A stretch of 64,000 nt of DNA from Phenylobacterium haematophilum (GTDB lineage: Bacteria > Pseudomonadota > Alphaproteobacteria > Caulobacterales > Caulobacteraceae): positions 248,001 through 312,000 of the forward strand of contig NZ_JACIDK010000002.1 in the NCBI RefSeq assembly GCF_014196295.1, in the 5' to 3' direction. A program made the position numbers and the translations under genes. Shown here one piece after another: positions 43,690-52,376 of the stretch (the first letter of the stretch is position 1; the number at the start of each line of letters is the position of its first letter). Under the pieces are notes generated by a model. That model was not told where the DNA came from. It worked only from the letters and a program-made list of their open reading frames with translations, and did not search any database.

Positions 43690-45015
43690 ATGAGCCCCGC
43701 CGTCGAGCGCGCCCGCCAGCGTATCGCCGCCCAGAAGGCGCAGCTGCCGCTGATGTACGGCGGCGTGGATTTCGACCGTCAGCCCGAGCGTTTCACCGAC
43801 GATCCTGCATTTGCGGTGGTGCGCGACCGCGCGCCGTTGGGCGTGCGGGTCACCGACGAGGAGATCGAACTGGTCCGCGCCTATGCGATGCTGGGCGACG
43901 TGGTGGCCGACGCTTATGCGGCGTTGATCCCGAAGTACGGCTTTCGCGGACTGATCGCGATGCTGGTGCAGGCCTGCGACCAGGGAATCGAGGCGGTCGA
44001 GAACGCGCCGCCGGAGCTGGCCGCGTTCATCGCGGCGATGGAGGCGACGCCGGACTGGGTGGACATGGACCTGGTCGCCGAGGGCGCGCGGCTGGACCGA
44101 AACGCCACCGCCAACCTGGCGCCGTTCGCCATCCGCGGGGCGTTCATCGCCACCTTCCTCAACAAGTACTCGGCCCTGCCGATGGCCCTGACCGGGACGC
44201 TCAGCAACGACACGGCCGCGCGGCGGGTCAACGAGACCGCGACCTTCTTTGCGACCACGGTGCTGCCCGGCGCGCTGGAGCGCCGCGGCGAGGGGTTCAA
44301 GGCCGCGGCCATGGTGCGGCTGATGCATTCGATGGTGCGGTTCAACGCCCTGCGCAGCGGCCGCTGGGACAGCGCCGTCTATGGCGTGCCGATCCCGCAG
44401 GTGGACCAAATGCCGGCCGGGCTGATCCCGATCTTCCTGATGGCGTTCAAGATCGTCGGCCAGGGGCGGCGCGAGTTCACGGCCGACGAGAGGGCGCAGG
44501 TCGAGCTGGCCCGCTATCGCTGCTTCCTGCTGGGCCTGCCTGAGGACCTGCTGGCCACCACGCCCGAGGGGATCGTGCGGATCATGACCGCGCGCAACTC
44601 GACCCTGCGCCACGGGTTCGACGACGAGACCTGCGGCGAGCTGATCCGCGCGACGCTGTCGGCCTATCTGCCCGCCAGCCGCGCGCCGATGGCGCGGCTG
44701 CACAACGTCATCGAGAAGAGCTTCGCCAAGGCGTTCTTCCTGCGCCAGTTCCTGAAGGGCGACCGGGCTGCGGCGCAGCGGATGGGCGTGCCGATCAGCG
44801 GCCGCGACCGGGCGGTGTTCGCGGCGGTGGCCGTGGTCATCGGCCTGCGCATGGCGGCCTATCGCTGGGCCGCGCGGATCCCCGGCCTGCGGGGAGCCGC
44901 CGATGCGGCGCTGGTGCGCAAGATTCGCGCGCTGCTGCAGCTCTACGGCCATGCGGAGTTCACGACCGACGCCGGGGCCTATCGGCCGACCCAGGGCGTG
45001 CGCGCCGCGGCCTGA
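43690..45015 (+). CDS. MpaB/rubber-oxygenase-like (DUF2236) family oxygenase
   Basis: A 441-residue all-helical protein. The ordering of segments (LPLMYGGVDFDRQPERFTDD, LVRAYAMLGDVVADAYAALI, then VRLMHSMVRFNALRSGRWDS and YGVPIPQVDQM) resembles the ER-bound oxygenase MpaB / latex-clearing protein (DUF2236) family, whose members bind heme and cleave polyisoprenoid or related chains. Heme-ligand identity is not certain from inspection, but His in RLMHSMVR is a candidate. A C-terminal hydrophobic helix (AVFAAVAVVIGLRMAAYRWA) may touch the membrane. It is divergent from the TetR gene. Confidence 0.78.
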   Translation: MSPAVERARQRIAAQKAQLPLMYGGVDFDRQPERFTDDPAFAVVRDRAPLGVRVTDEEIELVRAYAMLGDVVADAYAALIPKYGFRGLIAMLVQACDQGIEAVENAPPELAAFIAAMEATPDWVDMDLVAEGARLDRNATANLAPFAIRGAFIATFLNKYSALPMALTGTLSNDTAARRVNETATFFATTVLPGALERRGEGFKAAAMVRLMHSMVRFNALRSGRWDSAVYGVPIPQVDQMPAGLIPIFLMAFKIVGQGRREFTADERAQVELARYRCFLLGLPEDLLATTPEGIVRIMTARNSTLRHGFDDETCGELIRATLSAYLPASRAPMARLHNVIEKSFAKAFFLRQFLKGDRAAAQRMGVPISGRDRAVFAAVAVVIGLRMAAYRWAARIPGLRGAADAALVRKIRALLQLYGHAEFTTDAGAYRPTQGVRAAA

Positions 45016-45030
45016 TTTCGGCAAGAACGC

Positions 45031-45049
45031 GCCCGCTCCTGCGGGCTTT
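45031..45049 (+). terminator. Candidate intrinsic terminator after the oxygenase gene
   Basis: GCCCGC-TCCT-GCGGGC (perfect 6-bp stem) followed by TTT. The U-tract is short, so efficiency is uncertain. Confidence 0.45.
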
Positions 45050-45072
45050 GCGAGAAATTCTGTCTTGAGCCT

Positions 45073-45099
45073 CGCGGGCGTCCGGCTAGGGATGCCCGC

Positions 45100-45100
<1 letters not shown>
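45073..45100 (+). promoter_or_regulatory. Strong 11-bp hairpin enclosing the metN ribosome-binding site
   Basis: Arm CGCGGGCGTCC (45073-45083) pairs with GGATGCCCGCG (45090-45100) with one G-U, loop GGCTAG. The only Shine-Dalgarno-like AGGGA (45088-45092) is partly in the stem, and the last paired base is the G of the metN GTG start, so the structure would block initiation until melted. It does not resemble known SAM riboswitches by eye. Confidence 0.6.
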
Positions 45101-46071
<971 letters not shown>

Positions 46072-46075
46072 AGCC

Positions 46076-46732
46076 ATGTTCGCCAACATCAATTGGGCCG
46101 ACATTGGCCAGGCCAGCCTCGACACCCTGGTCATGCTGGCCGGATCGCTAAGCTTCTCGGTGCTGCTGGGCCTGCCGCTGGGGGTGATCCTGTTCCTGAC
46201 CGGCAAGGGCAAGCTGCTGGAGAACGGGCCGGCGCACGCGGCGCTGTCGTTCGCGGTCAACGTGCTGCGCTCGGTGCCGTTCGTGATCCTGCTGATCGTG
46301 ATGATCCCGCTGACCATGCTGCTGGTCGGCACCTCGCTGGGGGTGGCCGGCGCCATTCCCCCGCTGGTGGTGGGGGCCGCGCCGTTCTACGCGCGGCTGG
46401 TCGAGACGGCGCTGCGGGAGGTCGACAAGGGCGTCATCGAGGCGGCCCAGGCGATGGGCGCCAGCCCGCGCCAGATCGTGTTCGGGGCGTTGCTGCCCGA
46501 GGCGCTGCCCGGCATCGTGGCCGGGGCGACGGTGACGGCGATCGCGCTGGTCTCCTACACCGCCATGGCCGGCGTGGTCGGGGCCGGCGGCCTGGGCGAC
46601 CTCGCGATCCGTTTCGGTTACCAGCGGTTCCAGACCGACGTCATGGTCGTGACGGTGCTGCTGCTGCTGGCCCTGGTGCAGGGCCTGCAATGGGCGGGCG
46701 ACCGCCTGGTCATCAAGCTCAGCCGCCGTTGA
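46076..46732 (+). CDS. metI: Methionine ABC transporter permease
   Basis: A 218-residue inner-membrane permease with about five transmembrane helices. The EAA-like motif in the cytoplasmic loop is EAAQAMGASPRQIVFGALLP, which contacts MetN. Further hallmarks: LDTLVMLAGSLSFSVLLGLP, LRSVPFVILLIVMIPLTMLL and SYTAMAGVVGAGGLGDLAIR. Located between metN and metQ in a three-gene operon. Confidence 0.94.
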   Translation: MFANINWADIGQASLDTLVMLAGSLSFSVLLGLPLGVILFLTGKGKLLENGPAHAALSFAVNVLRSVPFVILLIVMIPLTMLLVGTSLGVAGAIPPLVVGAAPFYARLVETALREVDKGVIEAAQAMGASPRQIVFGALLPEALPGIVAGATVTAIALVSYTAMAGVVGAGGLGDLAIRFGYQRFQTDVMVVTVLLLLALVQGLQWAGDRLVIKLSRR

Positions 46733-46749
46733 GCGGCGAAAGGAAGTCC

Positions 46750-47544
46750 ATGCTGAACAAGCGCACCCTGATCCTGGCCGCCGCCGCCCTGGCGCTGGCG
46801 GCCTGCGGCCAGAAGCCGGCCGCGACAGACACTCTGGTCGTCGCCGCCACCCCGGTGCCGCACGCCGAGATACTGGAGGTCGTGCGCCCGATCCTGGCCA
46901 AGGAGGGGGTGAAGCTGGATGTGAAGGTGTTCAACGACTACGTGCAGCCCAACCTGCAGGTCGCGCAGAAGCAGCTGGACGTGAACTACTTCCAGACCGC
47001 ACCCTATCTCGACGAGTTCAACAAGGCGCGCGGCACAGACCTGGTGAAGGTCGTCGGCGTGCACATCGAGCCGATCGGGGCCTACTCGAAGCAGATCAAG
47101 AGCCTCGCCGAATTGCCCCAGGGCGCCAGCGTGGCGATCCCCAACGAGCCGAGCAACGGCGGCCGGGCGCTGCTGCTGCTGCAGAAGGGCGGGCTGATCA
47201 CCCTGAAGGACCCGGCCAATCCGCTGTCAACGCTGAACGACATCGTCGCCAACCCCAAGGGCTTGAAGTTCAAGGAGCTGGAGGCCGCGACCCTGCCGCG
47301 GGTGCTGGGCGAGTTGGACCTGGCGGTGATCAACACCAACTACGTGCTCGACGCGGGGCTGAACCCGGCCAAGGACGCGCTGATCCTGGAGGACGGGAAC
47401 AGCCCCTATGTGAACCTGCTGGTCGCACGGCCCGACAACAAGGACGACCCGCGCGTGCAGAAGCTGGCCAAGGCGCTGACCGGGCCCGAGGTGAAGGCGT
47501 TCATCGCCCAGAAGTACGCCGGCGCGGTGCAGCCGGCCTTCTGA
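46750..47544 (+). CDS. metQ: Methionine-binding lipoprotein
   Basis: A 264-residue periplasmic substrate-binding lipoprotein: signal MLNKRTLILAAAALALAAC with lipobox LAAC (Cys19). The mature domain is NLPA/MetQ type: LVVAATPVPHAEILEVVRPI, LDVKVFNDYVQPNLQVAQKQ, DVNYFQTAPYLDEFNKARGT, VAIPNEPSNGGRALLLLQKG and AVINTNYVLDAGLNPAKDAL. It delivers methionine to MetI. AGGAAG precedes the ATG. It converges with asd. Confidence 0.94.
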   Translation: MLNKRTLILAAAALALAACGQKPAATDTLVVAATPVPHAEILEVVRPILAKEGVKLDVKVFNDYVQPNLQVAQKQLDVNYFQTAPYLDEFNKARGTDLVKVVGVHIEPIGAYSKQIKSLAELPQGASVAIPNEPSNGGRALLLLQKGGLITLKDPANPLSTLNDIVANPKGLKFKELEAATLPRVLGELDLAVINTNYVLDAGLNPAKDALILEDGNSPYVNLLVARPDNKDDPRVQKLAKALTGPEVKAFIAQKYAGAVQPAF

Positions 47545-47552
47545 TCCCGCGT

Positions 47553-47576
47553 CCCTCTCCCCCGAGGGGGAGAGGG
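47553..47576. terminator. Bidirectional terminator hairpin between metQ and asd
   Basis: CCCTCTCCCCC (47553-47563) and GGGGGAGAGGG (47566-47576) are perfectly complementary around a tiny centre, giving a 10-bp stem with a CGAG loop. It lies in the gap between two converging genes. No long U-tract. It is built of the same C/G-run material as the repeats at 3291 and 63850. Confidence 0.55.
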
Positions 47577-47587
47577 GGATTGGGCTC

Positions 47588-48631
47588 CTATCGCGCGACG
47601 ACTTCAGCAATCTGGACGGCGTTGAGAGCGGCGCCCTTCAGTAGCTGGTCGCCGACCACGAACAGGCTGAGCGTGCGGCCGGTGGGGTCGGAGAGGTCGG
47701 CGCGGATGCGGCCGACCAGCACGTCGTCGCCGCCCGAGGCTTCATTCGGCATCGGGAAGTGGTTGCGCAGCGCGTCGTTGACCAGCTTCACGCCCGGGGC
47801 GGCGGCCAGCCACTCCACGGCCTCTTCGGGGGTGATCGGGTTTTCGAACTCGACGGTCAGCGACATCGAGTGGGCGCGCAGCACCGGCACCCGCACGCAG
47901 GTGAACGACAGGCGCAGGTCGGGCGCGGACATGATCTTGCGGATCTCCTCCATCGCCTTGAGCTCCTCGCCGTTGTAGCCGGTCTCGGCGTCGACGCCGG
48001 CGTTATGGCTGAACAGGTTGAAGGCGTAGGGGTGCGGCAGCACCTTGGGCTCGAAGGCTTCGCCGGCCAGATAGGCGGCGGTCGACTGTTCGAGTTCAGC
48101 CATGGCCGCGGCGCCGGCGCCGGAGGCCGACTGATAGGTCGCGCCGATGACGCGCTGAACCTTGTTGTTGGCGTTCAGCGGGGCCAGGGCCATCACCGCG
48201 ATGGCTGCGACGCAGTTGGGATTGGCGACGATGCGCGGCTGCTCGCCCAGCAGGCGCCCGTTCACTTCCGGCACCACCAGCGGGATTTCCGGCTGCATGC
48301 GGAAGGCCGAGGAGTTGTCGACCACCACGCAGCCCTTGGCGGCGGCGATCGGCGCGAACTCGCGGCTGATGCTGGCGCCAGCCGAGAACAGGGCGATGTC
48401 GACGCCGGTGAACGACTCGGCGGTCAGCGCCTCGACGGCCACCTGGCGGCCCTGGAACTGGTAGGTGCGCCCGGCCGAACGCGGCGAGGCCAGCAGCTTC
48501 AGCGAGCGGACCGGGAAGTTGCGGCGCTCGAGGCACTCCATCAGCTCGACGCCGACGGCGCCGGTGGCGCCGACGATGGCGACGTTGAACAGGCGCTGGC
48601 CGGCGGGGCGGGCGACTTCGGTGGAAAGCAT
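47588..48631 (-). CDS. asd: Aspartate-semialdehyde dehydrogenase
   Basis: A 347-residue enzyme reducing beta-aspartyl phosphate to aspartate semialdehyde, the branch point to lysine/diaminopimelate, threonine and methionine. NADP site: VAIVGATGAVGVELMECLER. The active-site Cys is in VANPNCVAAIAVMALAPL, and the acyl-phosphate and His motifs are TYQSASGAGAAAM and FTCVRVPVLRAHSMSL. VVDNSSAFRM is the family's conserved segment. The ATG at 48631 follows AGACGAT. It converges with metQ, so methionine import and synthesis genes adjoin. Confidence 0.95.
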   Translation of the reverse strand: MLSTEVARPAGQRLFNVAIVGATGAVGVELMECLERRNFPVRSLKLLASPRSAGRTYQFQGRQVAVEALTAESFTGVDIALFSAGASISREFAPIAAAKGCVVVDNSSAFRMQPEIPLVVPEVNGRLLGEQPRIVANPNCVAAIAVMALAPLNANNKVQRVIGATYQSASGAGAAAMAELEQSTAAYLAGEAFEPKVLPHPYAFNLFSHNAGVDAETGYNGEELKAMEEIRKIMSAPDLRLSFTCVRVPVLRAHSMSLTVEFENPITPEEAVEWLAAAPGVKLVNDALRNHFPMPNEASGGDDVLVGRIRADLSDPTGRTLSLFVVGDQLLKGAALNAVQIAEVVAR

Positions 48632-48692
48632 GACTCTATCGTCTCCGGTGGTGAGTTCCGGGAGGCCGAGGTCTTTCGCTATTCGAGAATGC

Positions 48693-48754
48693 GACCCCAG
48701 CCTGCCGGCGGGGTCCTTGGGGTCTTACGCGGCGAGCACGCGCGAACCCCCAAG
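48693..48754 (-). promoter_or_regulatory. Possible competing hairpins in the asd leader
   Basis: On the minus strand, CTTGGGG (48748-48754) can pair with CCCCAAG (48716-48722); alternatively one GGGGTC copy at 48693-48698 can pair with GACCCC at 48710-48715 or 48719-48724. The alternatives share bases. A 13-codon reading frame (48766 to 48725) lies just before them but has no Shine-Dalgarno sequence. Regulatory function is speculative. Confidence 0.3.
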
Positions 48755-48923
48755 CCCCGCGGGCATGGTGGTTTTAATCGCGCTTTTAATGGTCGAACGA
48801 CGCATGGCGCTCCGATATGGCAAGAGGCGCCTGCTTGTAAATGAAGAAATGCAGGCCAAATCCAAATCAAGTCCTGGGCGTTGTGGTCGCACTGGGAAAC
48901 GAAGGGACCGCCCACGGCGAGGC

Positions 48924-49541
48924 ATGAGCGACGACGACACCGACCAAACGTCCATTTCGGCGATCGTCCGTGAGCTGAGTGCGCGCGACAGCGTGAGCGT
49001 CGGCGAGATCGTCGACCGGTTCGGCACCCGCGCCTTTGGGGCGCTGCTGTTCATCTTCGCCCTGCCAAACCTGTTGCCGCTGCCGCCGGGGTCCTCGACC
49101 GTGCTCGGCGCGCCGCTGCTGCTGCTGGCGCCGCAGGTGGCGCTGGGGGTCGATGCGCCGTGGCTGCCGCGCGCGGTGGACGGACGCCGAATCAGTGGGG
49201 CGGATCTCAAAAAGGTGTTCGCGCCGCTGCTGCCGTGGGTGGAGCGGTTCGAGAAGATTTCCCGCCCGCGGATCGGGGTGCTGTTCAGCCCATGGGGCCA
49301 GCAACTGATCGGCTTGATCTGCTCGCTGCTGGCCCTCGTGCTGATCCTGCCTATCCCGTTGGGCAACCTGCTGCCGGGTCTGACGATCGGCGTTCTGGGA
49401 TTCTCGCTGTTCCAGCGAGACGGCTTTTTTGCGGTCGCCGGCTACGTTTTGGCGGCTTTCAGCGCCTTTCTTTTGTACGTCGCGGCCGACGCCGTGGTCG
49501 CCGGTGTTCGCCTTCTCGTGAATTGGCTCGGGGGCGCTTGA
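48924..49541 (+). CDS. exoD: ExoD-family exopolysaccharide-synthesis membrane protein
   Basis: A 205-residue membrane protein resembling ExoD. The soluble N-terminus (SDDDTDQTSISAIVRELSAR) precedes the conserved DRFGTRAFGALLFIFALPNL and the Pro-rich LPLPPGSSTVLGAPLLLLAP, then further hydrophobic helices (IGLICSLLALVLILPIPLGN, FAVAGYVLAAFSAFLLYVAA). ExoD was first linked to Rhizobium exopolysaccharide; its molecular function remains unclear. An asd-exoD gap of about 290 bases precedes it and carries the asd leader elements. Confidence 0.85.
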   Translation: MSDDDTDQTSISAIVRELSARDSVSVGEIVDRFGTRAFGALLFIFALPNLLPLPPGSSTVLGAPLLLLAPQVALGVDAPWLPRAVDGRRISGADLKKVFAPLLPWVERFEKISRPRIGVLFSPWGQQLIGLICSLLALVLILPIPLGNLLPGLTIGVLGFSLFQRDGFFAVAGYVLAAFSAFLLYVAADAVVAGVRLLVNWLGGA

Positions 49542-49572
49542 CACCCAAGCCGCACGGGCGCGTTGTTACGTC

Positions 49573-50211
49573 ATGCAAGTCTTAGTCTCTGGCAAGCATG
49601 TCGCCGTCGGGGAGGCCCTGCGCGAGCGGGTCACCGACGAAATCACCGGTTCCATCGGCAAGTACTTCGAACGTGGCGGAGACGCCGACGTCGTGGTCAG
49701 TCGTGAGGGCCATTCCTTCCGAGTAGACTGCGCGGTGAAGCTGGCCTCAGGCCAGGCGTTGCAGTCCCATGGCCTGGGGAGCGATGCGCACGGCGCGTTC
49801 GATGCAGCGCTCGCCAAGATCGAGACGCGTATCCGCCGCTACAAGCGTCGCCTCAAGAGCCATTCGGCCGCGGCGAACGCCAAGCAGGCGGAGACGGCGT
49901 CCTATTTCGTCATCCGCGCGCCCGAGGGCGACGAGGACGTCGAGTGGGACGACGGCGAAACGTCGCAGGCCGCGCATGCGCCGCCTTCGGGGATGGTGAT
50001 CGCAGAAACGGAAAAGCCGGTTCGCGAAATGACTGTTTCCATGGCGGTCATGGAGTTGGACTTGACGGAATCTCAAACAATCGTGTTTAGGAACGCCGCT
50101 CACGGAGGCTTGTCCGTGGTGTACCGCCGGCCGGATGGGAATATCGGCTGGATCGATCCCGAACGTACGAAATCGCTCGATGGGAACGGCGTAAACGGAA
50201 CCAGCGTCTAG
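49573..50211 (+). CDS. hpf: Ribosome hibernation-promoting factor, long form
   Basis: A 212-residue protein. The N-terminal S30AE/RaiA domain (residues 1-100: VSGKHVAVGEALRERVTDEI, IETRIRRYKRRLKSH) sits in the decoding centre; the C-terminal domain (about 155-205: TVSMAVMELDLTESQTIVFR, GGLSVVYRRPDGNIGWIDP) dimerises ribosomes into 100S particles. Long HPF of this type is usual in alphaproteobacteria. The TTGACA at 49538-49543 upstream may be a -35 element. It is followed by ptsN, and this pair is often attached to rpoN. Confidence 0.93.
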   Translation: MQVLVSGKHVAVGEALRERVTDEITGSIGKYFERGGDADVVVSREGHSFRVDCAVKLASGQALQSHGLGSDAHGAFDAALAKIETRIRRYKRRLKSHSAAANAKQAETASYFVIRAPEGDEDVEWDDGETSQAAHAPPSGMVIAETEKPVREMTVSMAVMELDLTESQTIVFRNAAHGGLSVVYRRPDGNIGWIDPERTKSLDGNGVNGTSV

Positions 50212-50281
50212 GCGCTGCATTACGTCGCCCTCAGAGCCGGACGTGGGTCGGGCTTTGTTCGAGTTTGGGCGTCACGAGATT

Positions 50282-50746
50282 ATGCAAATAGGCGACATCC
50301 TGGACCGCGCGGCGATCGCGGCGCGTGCGAGCGCGCCAAGCAAGCGTCAGGCCCTGGCCGTGGTGGCGGAGATCGCCGCCAGGCGCTTCGGGATCGATGC
50401 GGGCGTCGTGCTGGACGCGCTCATCGAGCGTGAGAACGCCGGTTCGACGGGCGTCGGCCATGGCGTGGCCGTGCCGCATGCGCGCCTGGAGGGCCTGACC
50501 CAGATGCGCGGCGTGTTCGTGCGCCTGGACCAGCCCGTCGCCTTCGAGTCGGTGGACGAGCAACCCGTCGATCTGATCTTCGCGCTGTTTGCGCCGCCGA
50601 ACGCCAGCTCCGAGCACCTGCGGGCCCTGGCCCGCGTGTCGCGCATGCTGCGCCAGGGCGACCTGCGCGAGCATCTACGCCAGGCGAGGACGCCTGACGC
50701 CATTCACGCGCTGCTGGTTCAGGAGCGGCCGTCGGCGGCGGCCTGA
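50282..50746 (+). CDS. ptsN: PTS IIA-like nitrogen regulatory protein PtsN (EIIA-Ntr)
   Basis: A 154-residue EIIA-Ntr homologue of the nitrogen PTS. The phosphorylated His is in GVGHGVAVPHARLEGL. The start at 50282 gives MQIGDILDRAAIAARA. EIIA-Ntr regulates K+ and nitrogen-related processes by protein contacts, and is phosphorylated through PtsP/NPr, which are not in the window. It lies 70 bases after hpf and converges with DUF1150. Confidence 0.93.
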   Translation: MQIGDILDRAAIAARASAPSKRQALAVVAEIAARRFGIDAGVVLDALIERENAGSTGVGHGVAVPHARLEGLTQMRGVFVRLDQPVAFESVDEQPVDLIFALFAPPNASSEHLRALARVSRMLRQGDLREHLRQARTPDAIHALLVQERPSAAA

Positions 50747-50755
50747 TATGGCGAT

Positions 50756-50778
50756 GGGCCGGGCGTCAGGCCCGGCCC
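50756..50778. terminator. GC-rich hairpin between converging ptsN and DUF1150
   Basis: GGGCCGGGC (50756-50764) and GCCCGGCCC (50770-50778) form a perfect 9-bp stem with a GTCAG loop. No U-tract; it may act as a two-way terminator or RNA 3'-end stabiliser. Confidence 0.5.
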
Positions 50779-50798
50779 GCGCGTCGTTCCAATGTGAG

Positions 50799-51053
50799 TT
50801 AGTGCACCGAGACCGGCGCCAGTTCGTGGGCCAGCGCCGCGGCGACGGCCGAATCCTTGTCAGTCAGCACCGCCAAGCGTTCGCCGTCGGCACGGTGGAC
50901 CGCATACAAAATCTGATCGGGATCGAGCTGAAACCCCTGAATCTGTGCAGCGGGCGTGCTCGCCATGATCTCGGCAGCCTTGATCGGACGGACATAAACG
51001 AGGTCCGGGGCGCCGAGCGCGGCGAAAGCTTCAGTCGTAAGATTGGGCGTCAT
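50799..51053 (-). CDS. DUF1150 family small protein
   Basis: An 84-residue protein beginning MTPNLTTEAFAALGAPDLVY. It matches DUF1150, a short alphaproteobacterial family typically beside an Hsp20 gene, as here. GGAGGT stands seven bases before the ATG at 51053 (an adjacent ATG at 51056 is possible), so longer readings are not needed. No function is established; a role in heat or general stress is plausible by association. Confidence 0.85.
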   Translation of the reverse strand: MTPNLTTEAFAALGAPDLVYVRPIKAAEIMASTPAAQIQGFQLDPDQILYAVHRADGERLAVLTDKDSAVAAALAHELAPVSVH

Positions 51054-51097
51054 CATGACCACCTCCATAAAACTCAACGCGTCGAACGGCCGCCGGT

Positions 51098-51511
51098 TCA
51101 GCCGGCCGTCTTTATGGGGATCCGCTGGACGAGGCGCTCCGGCTCCGGGCGGACCAGGTCGATGTGCAGCAGGCCATGGGCCAGAACGGCGCCGTCGACC
51201 TTCATGCCGTCGGCCAGGACGAACGTCCGGGTGAACCCGCGCGCGGCGATGCCGCGGTGCAGATAGGCCTCATCGGCTGCGCCTTCGCGCTTCCCGGCGA
51301 TGACCAGCTGGCGTTCCTCGACCGTCACCTGCAGCTGGTCGGGCGTAAACCCGGCCACGGCCAGGGTGATCCGCAGGGCGCCTTCGCCGCGGTCTTCCAC
51401 GTTATACGGCGGATAGCTCTCGGCGGCGGCCTTCGCCGCGCGCTCGATCAGGCTGCGGGTATGATCGAAACCCAGCAGGAAAGGGCTGTCGAAAACAAGC
51501 GACCGGTTCAT
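51098..51511 (-). CDS. Small heat-shock protein, Hsp20/IbpA family
   Basis: A 137-residue alpha-crystallin-type chaperone. The N-terminus (MNRSLVFDSPFLLGFDHTRS) and the alpha-crystallin domain YPPYNVEDRGEGALRITLAV, VTVEERQLVIAGKREG and the A/G-x-L dimer motif HGLLHIDLVRP are recognisable. It holds unfolding proteins for later refolding. The DUF1150 gene lies 44 bases downstream on the same strand. The -10/-35 elements of a heat-shock sigma factor were not identified. Confidence 0.92.
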   Translation of the reverse strand: MNRSLVFDSPFLLGFDHTRSLIERAAKAAAESYPPYNVEDRGEGALRITLAVAGFTPDQLQVTVEERQLVIAGKREGAADEAYLHRGIAARGFTRTFVLADGMKVDGAVLAHGLLHIDLVRPEPERLVQRIPIKTAG

Positions 51512-51718
51512 TCCAGAGTCCTCGGTTTAAGCGACTCCCCGGGACCTCCGCCCAAAGCTCGGCGCGGCGGTCCGGTTGGATTTCATGTGGCGATTGATGG
51601 CGGCGATTTCAACGGCGCAGCGAGTCGGCGGGCCTCGAACCGCCAAGGCTGACACGCTGCTGACAGGTTTCGGCGGCTGGCGCGTTAGGTGGGATCCATC
51701 GTCCATGGAGCCAAGCCG

Positions 51719-52120
51719 ATGCCTCTGATCGCCTCCTGCCACTGCGGCGCCACCAAGATCCAGGCGCCCGTCCCGACCAGCGCCACCGAATGCAACTGCA
51801 CCTACTGCGCCCGCACCGGGGCGGTGTGGGCCTACTACAAGCCTGGAGAGATGCAGATGCTCTCACAGGAGGGCGAGGCGACCTACTCGGCCAGCGAAGC
51901 CGGCAACCTGCATCACTTCTGCGGCCGCTGCGGGATGCAGACCTGGGGGGAGTCCCCGGACTGGGCCTCGGTCTACAATGTCGACGGAACGCCGAAGCCC
52001 GGCTTCGAGGCCGGATCGTTCCCGAGCGCGCGAATCCACGCCCTGAACCTGAGGCTGGTGGACGACCTCGATTGGTCGGCGATCGCGGTGGAGAAGGTGG
52101 ACGGGCGCAACAGCTGGTGA
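51719..52120 (+). CDS. GFA (glutathione-dependent formaldehyde-activating enzyme) family protein
   Basis: A 133-residue zinc-binding protein of the Gfa/CENP-V fold. Zinc cysteines: SCHCGATKI, ECNCTYCART and CGRCGMQTWGESPDW, all three pairs. GGAG is eight bases before the ATG at 51719. The family name comes from the Paracoccus formaldehyde-glutathione enzyme, but most homologues have no tested activity, so this annotation is a fold assignment. Confidence 0.9.
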   Translation: MPLIASCHCGATKIQAPVPTSATECNCTYCARTGAVWAYYKPGEMQMLSQEGEATYSASEAGNLHHFCGRCGMQTWGESPDWASVYNVDGTPKPGFEAGSFPSARIHALNLRLVDDLDWSAIAVEKVDGRNSW

Positions 52121-52154
52121 GACGGCGCGGTCGTCGGACGCCAGATAAGGCGAA

Positions 52155-52178
52155 GGCCCGCAGGGTGTCCTGCGGGCC
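52155..52178 (-). terminator. Terminator of tRNA-Ala
   Basis: GGCCCGCAGG-GTGT-CCTGCGGGCC (52155-52178) is a perfect 10-bp stem beginning 5 bases beyond the tRNA 3' end on the minus strand. The U-tract is short (TTCG CCTT), so termination may be only partly intrinsic. Confidence 0.65.
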
Positions 52179-52182
52179 TCCA

Positions 52183-52258
<76 letters not shown>

Positions 52259-52321
52259 GAGGTCTCGGGTCTCTTCAGTGGTCGCCCCCCGAAGAGGCGC
52301 GGAACCTAGTCTGAGAGTTTC

Positions 52322-52368
52322 GTGCGATCAACCCACCCTGAAAGAAAAATTTGAGTGGGTTGTCGCAC
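52322..52368. repeat. Long inverted repeat, TIGR02300 3' end and tRNA-Ala promoter region
   Basis: GTGCGATCAACCCAC (52322-52336) and GTGGGTTGTCGCAC (52355-52368) are complementary apart from one bulged base. The gap between holds an A/T-rich loop. It lies between the TIGR02300 gene and tRNA-Ala, both on the minus strand. TTGATC within the arm (minus strand) could be the tRNA's -35, with ACTAGGTT near 52304-52311 as -10. Confidence 0.6.
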
Positions 52369-52376
52369 CCCGGAAT

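Noticed and set aside
45016-45099. SAM riboswitch before metN
   Set aside because: The hairpin found lacks the conserved core of SAM-I and the pseudoknot of SAM-II by eye; kept only as an unclassified structure.
48725-48766. Leader peptide of asd (13 codons, on the minus strand)
   Set aside because: No Shine-Dalgarno sequence and no enrichment for the regulating amino acids; not called as a gene.
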